A DNA stretch of 64,000 bases from Ignavibacteriales bacterium (lineage in GTDB: Bacteria > Bacteroidota > Ignavibacteria > UBA10030), in assembly GCA_026390575.1 (NCBI GenBank), contig JAPLFR010000003.1, positions 45,134-109,133 on the forward strand. The letters are read 5' to 3'. The notes beneath the pieces were generated by a model. The model was not told where the DNA came from, searched no databases, and worked only from the letters and a program-made list of their open reading frames with translations. Position numbers and translations under genes: made by a program. Below are positions 17,210-26,410 of the stretch, in pieces (the stretch's first letter is position 1; every line of letters begins with the position of its first letter).

Positions 17210-18136
17210 TTAATCCTGGACGCAGCGGAAGCCACTGTTCCATTGGCGGACGTTCGGGAAGTCGCCGCCGTAGACGAAGATGCGGTAAGCCATCGCGCAG
17301 GTGCCCCCATCAGCGTCGAACGAACCGCCCTTAAACACCCGAAAGCTTTGAGTAGTCGATGGACCCTTAGGATCTGTCGTCCCGGACGGATACGTGCTGG
17401 AATACCAATCCCATACCATTTCCCACACATTGCCGCTCATGTCGTAAATACCAAGTTCATTTGCCATTTTTGTCCCCACGGTGTGCGTATTGATTGGGGA
17501 GTTTTGCCAACACCAAGCAACATTGTCAAAGGTGTTACTGCCACTATAGGTGTATCCCTGTGTGGAATTTCCTCCTCGGGCGGCGAAATCCCACTCTGTT
17601 TCTGTCGGCAAACGATAGCCGTTTGCTGTCCATTTCACCGCGTCTGTATTAATCACTGTCTCTCCCGTCCTATACACCGTGCTTTGTGCACTTGTGGTAT
17701 AGTAAACAGGAGTTAGTCCATCTTTCTCCGAACGGGCATTGCACCATTTTACTATATCAAACCAATTCAAAGAGTCTACAGGATTATTCGTCCCAATCGG
17801 ATTGTGACCATTCTTGCCTGCCGCCAAATCAGTATAACCGTTCGTCAATGCCCAGGTTCTTACTTCTGTCCATTTCTCAAATGTAACTTCATATTTATCA
17901 ATCGTGAAACTGCTGATCGTGACAGGTGTTGTGCCGACCGTAAATGTGCCGCCCGCAACTGGGATCATACCGCCCAAAGGGGAAGTAGAAGAACCCGATT
18001 TGAATGAAATGCTCTTCACATCGGACAGAAACAAAGAATCTGTTGTTCCATTGTTTTTATTGATGAACATCTTTGTCTGAGAATATGCTGAAAAAGACAT
18101 CCCCAAAAAGAGAAGAAATATAAATGTGCGCTTCAT
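17210..18136 (-). CDS. Exported FGE-sulfatase (SUMF1) domain protein
   Basis: The 308-residue protein has a signal peptide (MKRTFIFLLFLGMSFSAYSQ), then a short segment MFINKNNGTTDSLFLSDVKSISF. A formylglycine-generating-enzyme-like domain follows: VAGGTFTVG, IDKYEVTFEKW, NPVDSLNWFDIVKWCNARS, YRLPTETEWDFAARGG, YDMSGNVWEMVWD and FKGGSFDADG...GFRC. True FGEs activate sulfatases using cysteines near the C-terminus, but many bacterial members bind or modify other substrates. No sulfatase gene is in the window, so activity is uncertain. It lies 21 bp downstream of the T9SS protein at 18158, with which it shares the N-terminal motif. Confidence 0.9.
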   Translation of the reverse strand: MKRTFIFLLFLGMSFSAYSQTKMFINKNNGTTDSLFLSDVKSISFKSGSSTSPLGGMIPVAGGTFTVGTTPVTISSFTIDKYEVTFEKWTEVRTWALTNGYTDLAAGKNGHNPIGTNNPVDSLNWFDIVKWCNARSEKDGLTPVYYTTSAQSTVYRTGETVINTDAVKWTANGYRLPTETEWDFAARGGNSTQGYTYSGSNTFDNVAWCWQNSPINTHTVGTKMANELGIYDMSGNVWEMVWDWYSSTYPSGTTDPKGPSTTQSFRVFKGGSFDADGGTCAMAYRIFVYGGDFPNVRQWNSGFRCVQD

Positions 18137-18157
18137 AATAATCTCCTTGGTGAATTG

Positions 18158-18622
18158 CTATTTGAGAAGGACTAGTTTCTTGACAAGAAATGCATTATTG
18201 AAATCAATGCGGCAAAAGTATGTACCGCTCGCAACAATGGTTCCCCCGTTGCTACGAGCATCCCACACTATGCTATGTGAGCCCGCCTGTTGAGTGAGGC
18301 TTGCCAGGGATCGAACAAGGCGGCCTTGAATATCATACACAGCTACGTTGACTTCACCGTTACGAGGAATATCATACTGGATAGTCGTCGTCGGATTAAA
18401 CGGGTTTGGAAAATTTTGACGGAGCGCAAAAGAAGAAAGAACCGTCTGTATTAACTCTTGATCTCTTATGCTCGTAGGTAAATCAGAAAAGGAAATCTGG
18501 TTTATCAAAGAGATTGGATAACCGCGGATTGTTCCATCCATCTTCTCCACGAACAGCGAATCTGTTTGAGCGAGACAGATGGAGCTACAAGCCGTGAATA
18601 GTAAAGCAATGACACGTCGCAT
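18158..18622 (-). CDS. Short exported protein with T9SS sorting domain
   Basis: The start is placed at MRRVIALLFTACSS, preceded by GGAGGAACA, giving 154 residues with a signal peptide ending near CLAQ. Residues ~20-45 (DSLFVEKMDGTIRGYPISLINQISF) resemble the same region of the neighbouring FGE protein. Most of the rest is a type A T9SS C-terminal domain: FPNPFNPTTTIQYDIP, VAVYDIQGRLV, GTYFCRIDF and KKLVLLK. There is no room for a catalytic domain, so it is probably a surface adaptor. Confidence 0.85.
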   Translation of the reverse strand: MRRVIALLFTACSSICLAQTDSLFVEKMDGTIRGYPISLINQISFSDLPTSIRDQELIQTVLSSFALRQNFPNPFNPTTTIQYDIPRNGEVNVAVYDIQGRLVRSLASLTQQAGSHSIVWDARSNGGTIVASGTYFCRIDFNNAFLVKKLVLLK

Positions 18623-19127
18623 TGTTCCTCCGGTGATTGTTGGTGGGCTACATTGTACCGTTAAATGGCAACAAATTTGTTGTCGGGTGTGTAGGGGATC
18701 TTCTGAAGCAAATATTTTGCAGAATATTGCAAACATATTCGTTTCTCTGTCTGTGAATACGAGAGAGGCGCCTGCGACGACCCTCCTCGTCTTATGACCG
18801 TGTTGGTATGTGGTTGAAGATAGGTTGAATAAGGAAGAATAGCAAAGAAGATTCCCCGTCATCGAGCCGCTTGCTCATCACATAAGACTGACAATGCACC
18901 GCTTTACTGCTATCGTTCATTAAAAAGGAAAGTCTTCATAGTCATTGTAGTCATTTCCTCAATATCTGCTTTGTTTTCGATGCTTTTTAGTGGCTATTCG
19001 TAAAATGTAGATAGAGAGGATGGTCATTCTCCAGTTATCCTTACACGTAACCATTACTCGGAGAGTGTATGGTTTTGTGTGCTGGTTGTGATTCAATTAT
19101 CTGGACAAGACAAGTTTAAGTTACAGA
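18623..19127. other. Gene-free region of 505 bp
   Basis: No convincing gene is seen. It holds the leader of the T9SS gene (18622), a perfect 14-bp palindrome CAACAAATTTGTTG at 18669-18682 and the interlocking AT-rich repeats GCAAATATTTTGC/ATATTGCAAAC near 18706-18732, which could be regulator sites. The rest (about 18750-19127) looks featureless. Confidence 0.4.
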
Positions 19128-19613
19128 TTAGGCACCTGATACACGTAAGGCCTTGCCATGGACAAGATAATGATTGATACGTGACTCCAAATCTTGCATG
19201 AATTTCCGGTAGTATTCCTCGGTGAATGATTCGATGAAAGCGTCACCTTCAGACCCAAGGCTTATATAGGAATATGTAATAATGGCTTCCGAGCCGTTAT
19301 CAGACGGGTGAAGCTGGATTGTTAATTTGCATGCAGTTATCAATGGAGTGATCTTGAGCATTTCGACAAATCCAGTGCTAGGTTCATGTCGAGTGATATA
19401 CCAAATATCATTATTCGGAGTTGCTGCCGTGGTAAATACACAATCTAACTCGGACACTCCAGAGTACGTGAGAACGGAGATTGGATCCCATCCATCAATC
19501 CAATCTGCCTCGCGGACTGGGCAAAGCAATGGAAAAACAGTCGAAGGATTAGCGACAAGGTGTTGCGTATAGCTTCGGGTAACTCGATTTGGCTTTGAGA
19601 TTTTAATATTCAA
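19128..19613 (-). CDS. SRPBCC (START-like) family protein
   Basis: This 161-residue soluble protein has the helix-grip pattern of the SRPBCC superfamily: YTQHLVANPSTVFPLLCPVREADWIDGWDP at the N-terminus and a long C-terminal helix EEYYRKFMQDLESRINHYL. Members bind hydrophobic ligands; the ligand is unknown. The start lies 2 bp after a decayed MFS/GH31 remnant. Confidence 0.8.
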   Translation of the reverse strand: MNIKISKPNRVTRSYTQHLVANPSTVFPLLCPVREADWIDGWDPISVLTYSGVSELDCVFTTAATPNNDIWYITRHEPSTGFVEMLKITPLITACKLTIQLHPSDNGSEAIITYSYISLGSEGDAFIESFTEEYYRKFMQDLESRINHYLVHGKALRVSGA

Positions 19614-19615
19614 CC

Positions 19616-19962
19616 CTATTTAAGACAGGTGCTTAACGGATGAACTTCAGATACACCGGGATGCCGCACAATAGTATTACCGTTCAATTGAAAGCTATCT
19701 GAAAATTGGCATTCGTAAACTTGCCTGAGCCCACTTTATACTTCAACGACCATTTTTCCGTTGTAATCACAAGTAATGAATCTGTCTTCACGACTTTGAA
19801 GGATGGCACTGGCAGTTTACGAGTTAAGAATATGAGCGACTGTGAGTCTTTGAAATGCCCTCCTTGAGACCATTCCATATCGCGATTCATCCCTATGTAT
19901 CCGAGACTCATATTCCAGATTTGCCAGATACTCAGGCGTGGTCTTTTCACTTCGCTTTCCAT
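19616..19962 (-). pseudogene. Decayed fusion: MFS sugar transporter N-terminus joined to GH31 N-terminal fragment
   Basis: An open frame (19684-19962) begins KRPRLSIWQIWNMSLGYIGM, which matches the N-terminus of MFS maltose-type transporters (KPRLSFWQIWNMSFGFLG). After about 25 residues it switches without a stop to SLIFLTRKLPVPSFKVVKTD and ITTEKWSLKYKVGSGKFTNA, resembling the N-terminal region of GH31 alpha-glucosidases. The frame stops at 19684, but with a one-base shift it continues LNGNTIVRHPGVSEVHP to a stop at 19616, fitting the GH31 LNGKTVVWHPG segment. The simplest reading is a large internal deletion between two neighbouring genes plus a frameshift. It starts 8 bp after the PpiC-like gene, so a transporter and a GH31 gene probably once ended this operon. 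Confidence 0.65.
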
Positions 19963-19970
19963 TATTTACA

Positions 19971-21797
19971 TCATGGCTGCGAACGTTTCTCTTGCTGATA
20001 GAAGTATTTTATCCACTCTTCTCGGGGATACAATGCCGGGACGGCAAGTATTCGCCCGCCAAATCCCATGTACCGATACGTTAGCATTTGAAAAGGTGTG
20101 ACCCTTATGCCGAGGACATTGTGGCTGAATAACCTGACATTATTTTCTTTCGCGAGCTTTGCAATGTATCTACACAGCACCTCCCGTTTCTTGTCTGTGA
20201 GAAGTATTTCCTCCGCAACTTGCACGCTGTTCTTTATAGCAGCATTATTAACAGACGATTTTTTATCAAAGATTTGATAAAGGAAGAACTTGCCGTTGTT
20301 CACTACAGGCCCGTAAACTTCTCCTCGCTTGAATCCCGCAAGTACTGCACCGATCTCGCCAAGATCATAAGCTTTGACCCAACAAACTGTTGTATCACTT
20401 TCAGCAACAGAAGAGTCTTTTTCTCTGGTAAGTCTAGTATAGATCTCAAACGCCTGGTTGATATTCTCAGTTTCATATACTCTCAAACGCAGATCAATTC
20501 CTTTTAGCACTTCATCGTGATGGGCTGCAAAAAATATGTCCGCTTCCGATTGAGTAATTGTAACATTATCAATTATTTGATTCGCCATTCGATACGATCT
20601 GAAGGCATCGAGTACCATCTGAATGTTGTACTTGACTCCGGGAGAATTCTCCAGCCCCAATTCCCTTGCTCTTTTGACAAGGAAATAGTTTTGAGAAATA
20701 AAACGAAGTGAGTTGTGCAACGCAAATGTTATTCCAGATATTGTCGTATCTTCCGTAGCAAATATTGAGCTTGCAAGTTCTTCAAAAACCTTTTTAAGCG
20801 TGATATTTCCTCCATTAAAAGTCAGCAGAGGATTGGAGAGCTCTTTCTTAAATTCATCTTGAAGTAAAAGTATTTCCTGTGGGGAAAGTCGGTAGCGTGG
20901 ATCGAACGACAGAGGATTTTGTTTTTCAGAGATTCGTTGGATAGCATATACTAACGGGCGAAAAATTTTATAATCAACTGTAACACGGACATTTTTCATA
21001 ATATCTTCAACATATTCATTACCAAGTTCCATTTCCTTACGAGCTACGAGAATCTTGCGAATCCTGAGCAGCCGGTCTTCCGTTGATCCAGAGATAAACT
21101 TTTGATTCGGTTCTCTCCCCAAAACTTTAAAGATAAGAACGCCGTCAACGGTCATTATGGGTTTCGAAATATATCCCTCTTTTTGCCCGAAGAAAGCACC
21201 CTCTAAATTTGCTGATGATTCACCGTATGGAATCTCCAAAGTATCATGACGTATCTTGAAACGAGAAACAAGTTTATAGATGTCCTGAGAGGGTGCCTCC
21301 CTAAGAGCGGACCAAAAATCCCACGCCTTTGCGCTGTCACTTTCAAAATAATATGCATCCACCAAATACTTATGAACGGACAAGCTGAACCCTTTCAAGA
21401 TCTCGTCATTTGTGACTACTGTCTGCGCACGAGGTATGATTTCCTTTTTGTAAAGAGCATCCCTCATAAAAATTTTCTCCATCTGATCGCGAACAAGGTT
21501 TTCGGACGAAGTGCTGGAAATCTCAGATTGTTCGGCTGCCTGAGACAAAAGTTTCTCAGCAATCATCGAGTAAAGGAAATCACGCTTGACCTTTTCCAAC
21601 ATCGTAGGATCATCTTTACCTGGATAAATTGACAATTCAAACCTGTTAAGGAAATCTGCAGTCGTAATCGGCTTGCTACCAATTAAGGCCAACGTGTCAA
21701 TTTTCGTTGCGTTGTTATCACTCGATAGGGGAGTTTGTGCTTTAATGCCCTCGAAAGTACACACTGCGATGACAAACCAAAACAAGGGCTTCATCAT
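19971..21797 (-). CDS. PpiC/SurA-like periplasmic foldase
   Basis: The 608-residue protein has a signal peptide (PLFWFVIAVCTFEGIKAQ). Its helical N-terminal region (ITTADFLNRFELSIYPGKDD, FLYSMIAEKLLSQAAEQ) resembles the chaperone domain of SurA/PrsA proteins. One or two parvulin-like segments follow (DLGEIGAVLAGFKRGEVYGPVVNNGKFFLYQI; earlier ANLEGAFFGQKEGYISKPIMTVDGVLIFKVLG). Parvulins isomerise prolyl bonds, but the catalytic residues cannot be confirmed, so it may act as a chaperone. Its place after two T9SS glycosidases suggests it assists their export. Confidence 0.7.
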   Translation of the reverse strand: MMKPLFWFVIAVCTFEGIKAQTPLSSDNNATKIDTLALIGSKPITTADFLNRFELSIYPGKDDPTMLEKVKRDFLYSMIAEKLLSQAAEQSEISSTSSENLVRDQMEKIFMRDALYKKEIIPRAQTVVTNDEILKGFSLSVHKYLVDAYYFESDSAKAWDFWSALREAPSQDIYKLVSRFKIRHDTLEIPYGESSANLEGAFFGQKEGYISKPIMTVDGVLIFKVLGREPNQKFISGSTEDRLLRIRKILVARKEMELGNEYVEDIMKNVRVTVDYKIFRPLVYAIQRISEKQNPLSFDPRYRLSPQEILLLQDEFKKELSNPLLTFNGGNITLKKVFEELASSIFATEDTTISGITFALHNSLRFISQNYFLVKRARELGLENSPGVKYNIQMVLDAFRSYRMANQIIDNVTITQSEADIFFAAHHDEVLKGIDLRLRVYETENINQAFEIYTRLTREKDSSVAESDTTVCWVKAYDLGEIGAVLAGFKRGEVYGPVVNNGKFFLYQIFDKKSSVNNAAIKNSVQVAEEILLTDKKREVLCRYIAKLAKENNVRLFSHNVLGIRVTPFQMLTYRYMGFGGRILAVPALYPREEWIKYFYQQEKRSQP

Positions 21798-21984
21798 TAT
21801 TTTACTAAAGCTTGGTTAGTTTTCATTGATCAAGAAGTTCATATAAGAAAATCGAACAATTGATGGACACAATTCCTTCATTATTGACAGCACCTTTCCT
21901 TTCTATGTGCTCGCTCCCCTAAATACTGATGAGGAGAAGAACATCCACAAATGTCTTTGATCACGAGTTCATTCTCAATAATAG

Positions 21985-23748
21985 TTATTTCAACAGCAGC
22001 ATTTTGCGCGTCGCGAAAAGACTTCCGACTTGCAAACGATAAAAATAAATCCCGCTAGGGACTTGCATTCCCAAAGTATCTCGCCCATTCCAGACAACAC
22101 CGTACTGCCCAGCCCGGAAAATGCCATCGACAAGGATCGCGATACGCTGTCCTAGCTCATTATAAATTTGCAGTGTGACTCGTGTAGCCTCAGGAATTTC
22201 ATAAAGAATTGTCGTGCTCGGATTGAAAGGATTGGGATAATTTTGTGCAAGCAAGAAATTCCTAGGACCAGATTCATCACTGGAATTTGTCTCTATTCCG
22301 GTGTCCGTGCCAAACGAAACGTTCTGTACATACTGGTTGATGGAAAACCCTCCTGTACTTGCATTGGAGATTAATGTGCCGAAAAGATACAAGTTATTTA
22401 TGGACACGTTTTCTATGTCATGACTCTGATCGAATCCTTGAATGCGTGAAGGCGGAAAATTGCCCCCAAGCACTCTTATGTTGTTAAAAGTCACATTTCT
22501 AATTTTCCCTCTTTCGGAAGACTGACTCCAGACAGAAGTCCCTATGAACAAATCAATGAGTAATTTTGAACCATCCCCTTGCCCCATCTCAGCATCTTCG
22601 ACTGTAACATTGTCATAATGCACATCGGTTACTACAGCTTCATCGCTGTTGTGGATGCTCATCACCGGCTTGTGGAAGTTATGCAGCACCGTTATGTTTT
22701 TGAAGGTAATGTTCTGCATGGTATCTGCCCTCGTCTCGTATCCAATTTCGCAAGACTGTGCAAGGTCGGTCCATAAAATCATATTGTCGAATATGACATT
22801 TTTCACATTACCATAAGCGTACCCCGGGACTGTGCCACCGTACCCTTTCACCACAAGGTTATCGTCCCAGCCTCTCACAAAGCAATCCGTCGCGGTAACA
22901 TTCGTACAGGATTGCGTAGTAATCCCATCACCGTTAGAACGAGCCGATATTATTTTTACATCATTAATTGTCACACGATCACAGAAATATGTATTGAGCG
23001 TCCATCCTGCCGGATCTAGTATCAAGATACCGTCCACAGTCACGTTCTGACAATGCTCAAAATCAATGGGAACGACTGCGTTCGGCCACCGGGAGTAGAT
23101 ACTTCCATCAAGAATGCCTCGACCGACAATTTTAACATTTTGCATATTCATTGCCTTAATCCAACCGTATACAACTGCTCCGCCGGCAATGTATACTGTT
23201 TTGTCATTTCCAACCTGGATACTCCCTGCATTGTGGACGCCCGGACCAAAATAAATAACACCTGGATCACCCTCTAGCGGTGGATTGAGGTTCAACTTGT
23301 TTGCAAAAAGGTGAAGGGCGCGATGCAGATTATTATTAATTTCTATCGTGAGCTTTGCCGGGTTTGATAGCAGAAAAGATATGGTATCGCCATTTATGAT
23401 CGGCTTAATTCCCAAGGCCAAAGGACGTATAGTAACCATGCCTATTTTCACTCCCGGGACAATCACATTGATCGTAACTTCACCACAAAAATCAAAGTAA
23501 GCTACGGGAGTGGTTTCAAGTACGGGATTCGTAGAATACGTCCGGTTGAAGTTAACGGCTGTATTGTAAACAAAAACGGGATTCTCGTTCACCGTAACAA
23601 TTCTATCGGTCGCAGCCGAGATACCTGTGGGACCAGGATATGTTACAACAACGGTGGTTTGACCATAGGATACGCCCGTTCTTATTGCCATTGTGAGAAC
23701 GATCGTTGGAATTAAAAGAAGCCAAATTGAATATTTGTGAGCTTTCAT
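21985..23748 (-). CDS. T9SS-exported beta-helix glycoside hydrolase (GH49/GH28-like)
   Basis: From the ATG at 23748 the 587-residue product has a signal peptide (KYSIWLLLIPTIVLTMAIRTGVSYG). A right-handed parallel beta-helix follows: VYIAGGAVVYGWIKA, NVKIVGRGILDGSIYSRW, SARSNGDGITTQSC, DCFVRGWDDNLVVKG, then repeated NVTFNNI turns. The C-terminus is a T9SS domain (YPNPFNPSTTILYEIP to KMLLLK). The NGDGI and GWDDN motifs carry acidic residues like the catalytic Asp of GH28/GH49. Because its neighbours target starch-like glucan, GH49 (dextranase/isopullulanase) is the better guess than pectin. An upstream in-frame start at 23802 is less likely. Confidence 0.78.
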   Translation of the reverse strand: MKAHKYSIWLLLIPTIVLTMAIRTGVSYGQTTVVVTYPGPTGISAATDRIVTVNENPVFVYNTAVNFNRTYSTNPVLETTPVAYFDFCGEVTINVIVPGVKIGMVTIRPLALGIKPIINGDTISFLLSNPAKLTIEINNNLHRALHLFANKLNLNPPLEGDPGVIYFGPGVHNAGSIQVGNDKTVYIAGGAVVYGWIKAMNMQNVKIVGRGILDGSIYSRWPNAVVPIDFEHCQNVTVDGILILDPAGWTLNTYFCDRVTINDVKIISARSNGDGITTQSCTNVTATDCFVRGWDDNLVVKGYGGTVPGYAYGNVKNVIFDNMILWTDLAQSCEIGYETRADTMQNITFKNITVLHNFHKPVMSIHNSDEAVVTDVHYDNVTVEDAEMGQGDGSKLLIDLFIGTSVWSQSSERGKIRNVTFNNIRVLGGNFPPSRIQGFDQSHDIENVSINNLYLFGTLISNASTGGFSINQYVQNVSFGTDTGIETNSSDESGPRNFLLAQNYPNPFNPSTTILYEIPEATRVTLQIYNELGQRIAILVDGIFRAGQYGVVWNGRDTLGMQVPSGIYFYRLQVGSLFATRKMLLLK

Positions 23749-23941
23749 AGATTCCAGACTCCAAATTACCATAACTTCCCGTTGAGTTTTATTCTGTGCC
23801 AATAATCACGATCAGTCGCATTAAAAGGAACGCTGAAAGATTTCATTCTATTCGCAAATTTGTTCGACTACTTTGTCTTAGTAAAATTTTAAAATAGCAC
23901 CATAACTTAAGAACTTTACTTCAATCTATCTTTAGTTGATT

Positions 23942-26254
23942 CTACTTTAGTAGTAATAACTTCTTGGTGCTGGTTAGCGAACCTTGTTGCAACCGAAGAA
24001 AGTATATGCCACTACTGAGCCGGTTTCCGTTAAAAGTGAGTGAGTAGTCTCCCAGGTGTTTGTAGTCAGATACCAAGGTTTGAACATTCTCACCAAGAGT
24101 ATTATAAACTTTCAATGAAACAAATCCAGATTGTGCCAACGAATAATTGATGTGTGTGCTCGGGTTGAAAGGATTTGGAAAATTCTGATCTAATTTAAAC
24201 ACTTTCGGTTTTGCCTCGTTCTCCATAACGCCGTTATATATTGGCGAATTGGAGAAAATGAGGATTCTCGATTGGAAGGGGGCGAGATCGATATCGAATA
24301 CGTCAAGTGATGAAGATGTGTTTACCGTAGTTGATTCGCCATTCAATATGTCGTTTACATACCACGTCTTTGTTGAATCGAACCTCAATGAATCTCGCGG
24401 TATAGTAACAATGGTATTTACGTTATTACTGTAGAAATTATTAAGCACTACCACCTTATCATTTCCGAACATTCTGAGATACGCATATACCGTATCATTT
24501 GACGATGTCTGAAGTCGCATGAGGCTTCCCTGTTCAAGCGAGGGATGCGAGGTTCTAATATGTATCAACTTCGTATAGAAAGGATTCAGATCGTTCGGAT
24601 CGGTTCGATCGATAAGATTACGCATAGTCAACTCACCATACTCTTGTCCAGAATAAATCAAAGGTACGCCGGGCATGGTAAGAAGAAGCGTCGCTGCCAT
24701 CTTTGTCTGTTGAACATTGTACATCGAAATGAATCTTGAAAGATCATGGTTCTCAATGAAACGGAAAGGGCGAGCGAATGAAGGATAATTACTACTTTCG
24801 TAAAATTTAACCAGTAGATCGAAAGTAGTAACAGAACTTATATGTGTTAAGCAATTTTCAATGGAAGAAAGAAACGACCAGTCATATCCGCTGTCAAATT
24901 TTTTATCAAAGTACGGCGAACGTCCATAATAACGAGCAGCATCCATCTCACCGAGGAGATATATATCAGGCTTAACGCTTTTTAACTCGGCCCTGAATGT
25001 CTGCCAGAAGGCTGGTCCACCCGGACGTATCTCGTTTTGCCCCCATTCATTTACGCCACCGTCATTTACTCCCCAAGCGACATCACATCTGTATCCATCT
25101 ATATTAAATTTCTCAATCCAATATTTAGACATCCTGAGCAGGTATTCCTTTGTCCAATTGCTTTGATAATTTATGTTTGCCAAATCCGACCATCCGTAGT
25201 AATAAACGTACATGCTTTCTGACACCACACCATTATGCCATACGTAAAAATCATTGTACGGTGAATATATTCCGTACTGGTATGCATCCTTTATAAATGG
25301 ATGCTCTGCCGACGTATGGTTGATCACCAAATCTAAGATTACCTTGATCCCGTATTGATGTGCCGTATTCACAAGATTCGCAAAATCGCTATTAGAACCG
25401 TAACTCGATCTCACATGATAATAGTCTGTAACGTTATAACCATGCGTTGATACCGCCGGGTATATAGGCATCAGCCAGATGCAGTTTATTCCGAGAGCCT
25501 TCAACTGCGGAATTGCTGCTGTGACCTCTATAAATTGTCCACCAAAACTAAAGCTATTAACAAAAATTTCGTAAATCACTGCATTATCAATCCACGACGG
25601 ATGCCATGTTCCTGAATCAACTATATGCGCTCGTCCAGAATCCACCACTATCACCGCACGTGCCCACGATGTATCGAGACTAGTAATAGCTTTCACGGTA
25701 AAATAATATTCGCCATCTGCAGTTGGAGATTCATAGGATACCGTAGCTGTGTTTGAACCAGATAAAGCTACAAGCGATGGATTTAATGGATCAGGCTCCC
25801 ATAAATAACTGACCGGTAAATTATCCGGATTTGTCGATGAAGTTGCATCAAGAATTACAGCACTTCCACTAATATTATAATTGATAATTATATTTGTTGA
25901 ATGGTCAGCGTGGTAATCAAACACAACTCTACTGCTCACGGTTGCAGCCGACGGCTTTGTAATTGAAATTATTATCGTATCTCTGCCATCAACCAGTGGC
26001 ACAAGCGCAGACAGAAGACTCGACGACACACTTACTGTGGTATCGTGAACATAGTTGTTGCCTCTCACCTCGACCATCGCACTACCAATGCTTGCGTCGC
26101 TTACAGTTGCATAAATCCTGACTGTATCCTCGTACCAGTCTCCTCCCCCAGTCAAGATTCCTATTGATACAGCCGTCTGCGCAGAAAGTCTTATACCAAA
26201 AATGAATGTTGAGCATACCGATAATAACAGGAAAAACTTCCTTGAATGGATCAT
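23942..26254 (-). CDS. T9SS-exported GH13 alpha-amylase-type enzyme
   Basis: This 770-residue protein has a signal peptide, N-terminal beta domains (about 25-205, one PKD/Ig-like), a GH13 barrel and a T9SS C-terminal domain (FPNPFNPSTHINYSL to KKLLLLK). GH13 regions are intact: I DLVINH (308-313), II GYRCDVAWG with nucleophile Asp391, III LLGEMDA with acid/base Glu436, IV FIENHDLSR with Asp504. It should cut alpha-1,4-glucan at the cell surface. A terminator at 26344-26393 separates it from the upstream gene, so it may have its own promoter or depend on read-through. Confidence 0.93.
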   Translation of the reverse strand: MIHSRKFFLLLSVCSTFIFGIRLSAQTAVSIGILTGGGDWYEDTVRIYATVSDASIGSAMVEVRGNNYVHDTTVSVSSSLLSALVPLVDGRDTIIISITKPSAATVSSRVVFDYHADHSTNIIINYNISGSAVILDATSSTNPDNLPVSYLWEPDPLNPSLVALSGSNTATVSYESPTADGEYYFTVKAITSLDTSWARAVIVVDSGRAHIVDSGTWHPSWIDNAVIYEIFVNSFSFGGQFIEVTAAIPQLKALGINCIWLMPIYPAVSTHGYNVTDYYHVRSSYGSNSDFANLVNTAHQYGIKVILDLVINHTSAEHPFIKDAYQYGIYSPYNDFYVWHNGVVSESMYVYYYGWSDLANINYQSNWTKEYLLRMSKYWIEKFNIDGYRCDVAWGVNDGGVNEWGQNEIRPGGPAFWQTFRAELKSVKPDIYLLGEMDAARYYGRSPYFDKKFDSGYDWSFLSSIENCLTHISSVTTFDLLVKFYESSNYPSFARPFRFIENHDLSRFISMYNVQQTKMAATLLLTMPGVPLIYSGQEYGELTMRNLIDRTDPNDLNPFYTKLIHIRTSHPSLEQGSLMRLQTSSNDTVYAYLRMFGNDKVVVLNNFYSNNVNTIVTIPRDSLRFDSTKTWYVNDILNGESTTVNTSSSLDVFDIDLAPFQSRILIFSNSPIYNGVMENEAKPKVFKLDQNFPNPFNPSTHINYSLAQSGFVSLKVYNTLGENVQTLVSDYKHLGDYSLTFNGNRLSSGIYFLRLQQGSLTSTKKLLLLK

Positions 26255-26343
26255 ACTAACGGGTTCCGTTTTTATAACAATCTAAGACAAATCATTGTAA
26301 TATACAGCACGCTAATCATTACTTTCGTTAGAAGGACTACTCA

Positions 26344-26393
26344 AAAAGGCGCTCCGTCCCAACATTTCTAATATCCGGAACGGAGCGCCTTTT
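26344..26393 (-). terminator. Strong hairpin terminator between the starch-binding and GH13 genes
   Basis: A 14-bp perfect stem (AAAAGGCGCTCCGT / ACGGAGCGCCTTTT) with a 22-nt loop is followed on the minus strand by TTTTTGAG. It lies 17 bp past the end of the 26411 gene and 90 bp before the GH13 start, so it may cap or attenuate the operon there. Confidence 0.8.
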
Positions 26394-26410
26394 GAAATAT
26401 TGAGATTACC

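Noticed and set aside
18669..18682. CAACAAATTTGTTG palindrome as an operator
   Set aside because: It is perfect but AT-rich and single; with no linked regulator it is not enough for a regulatory call.
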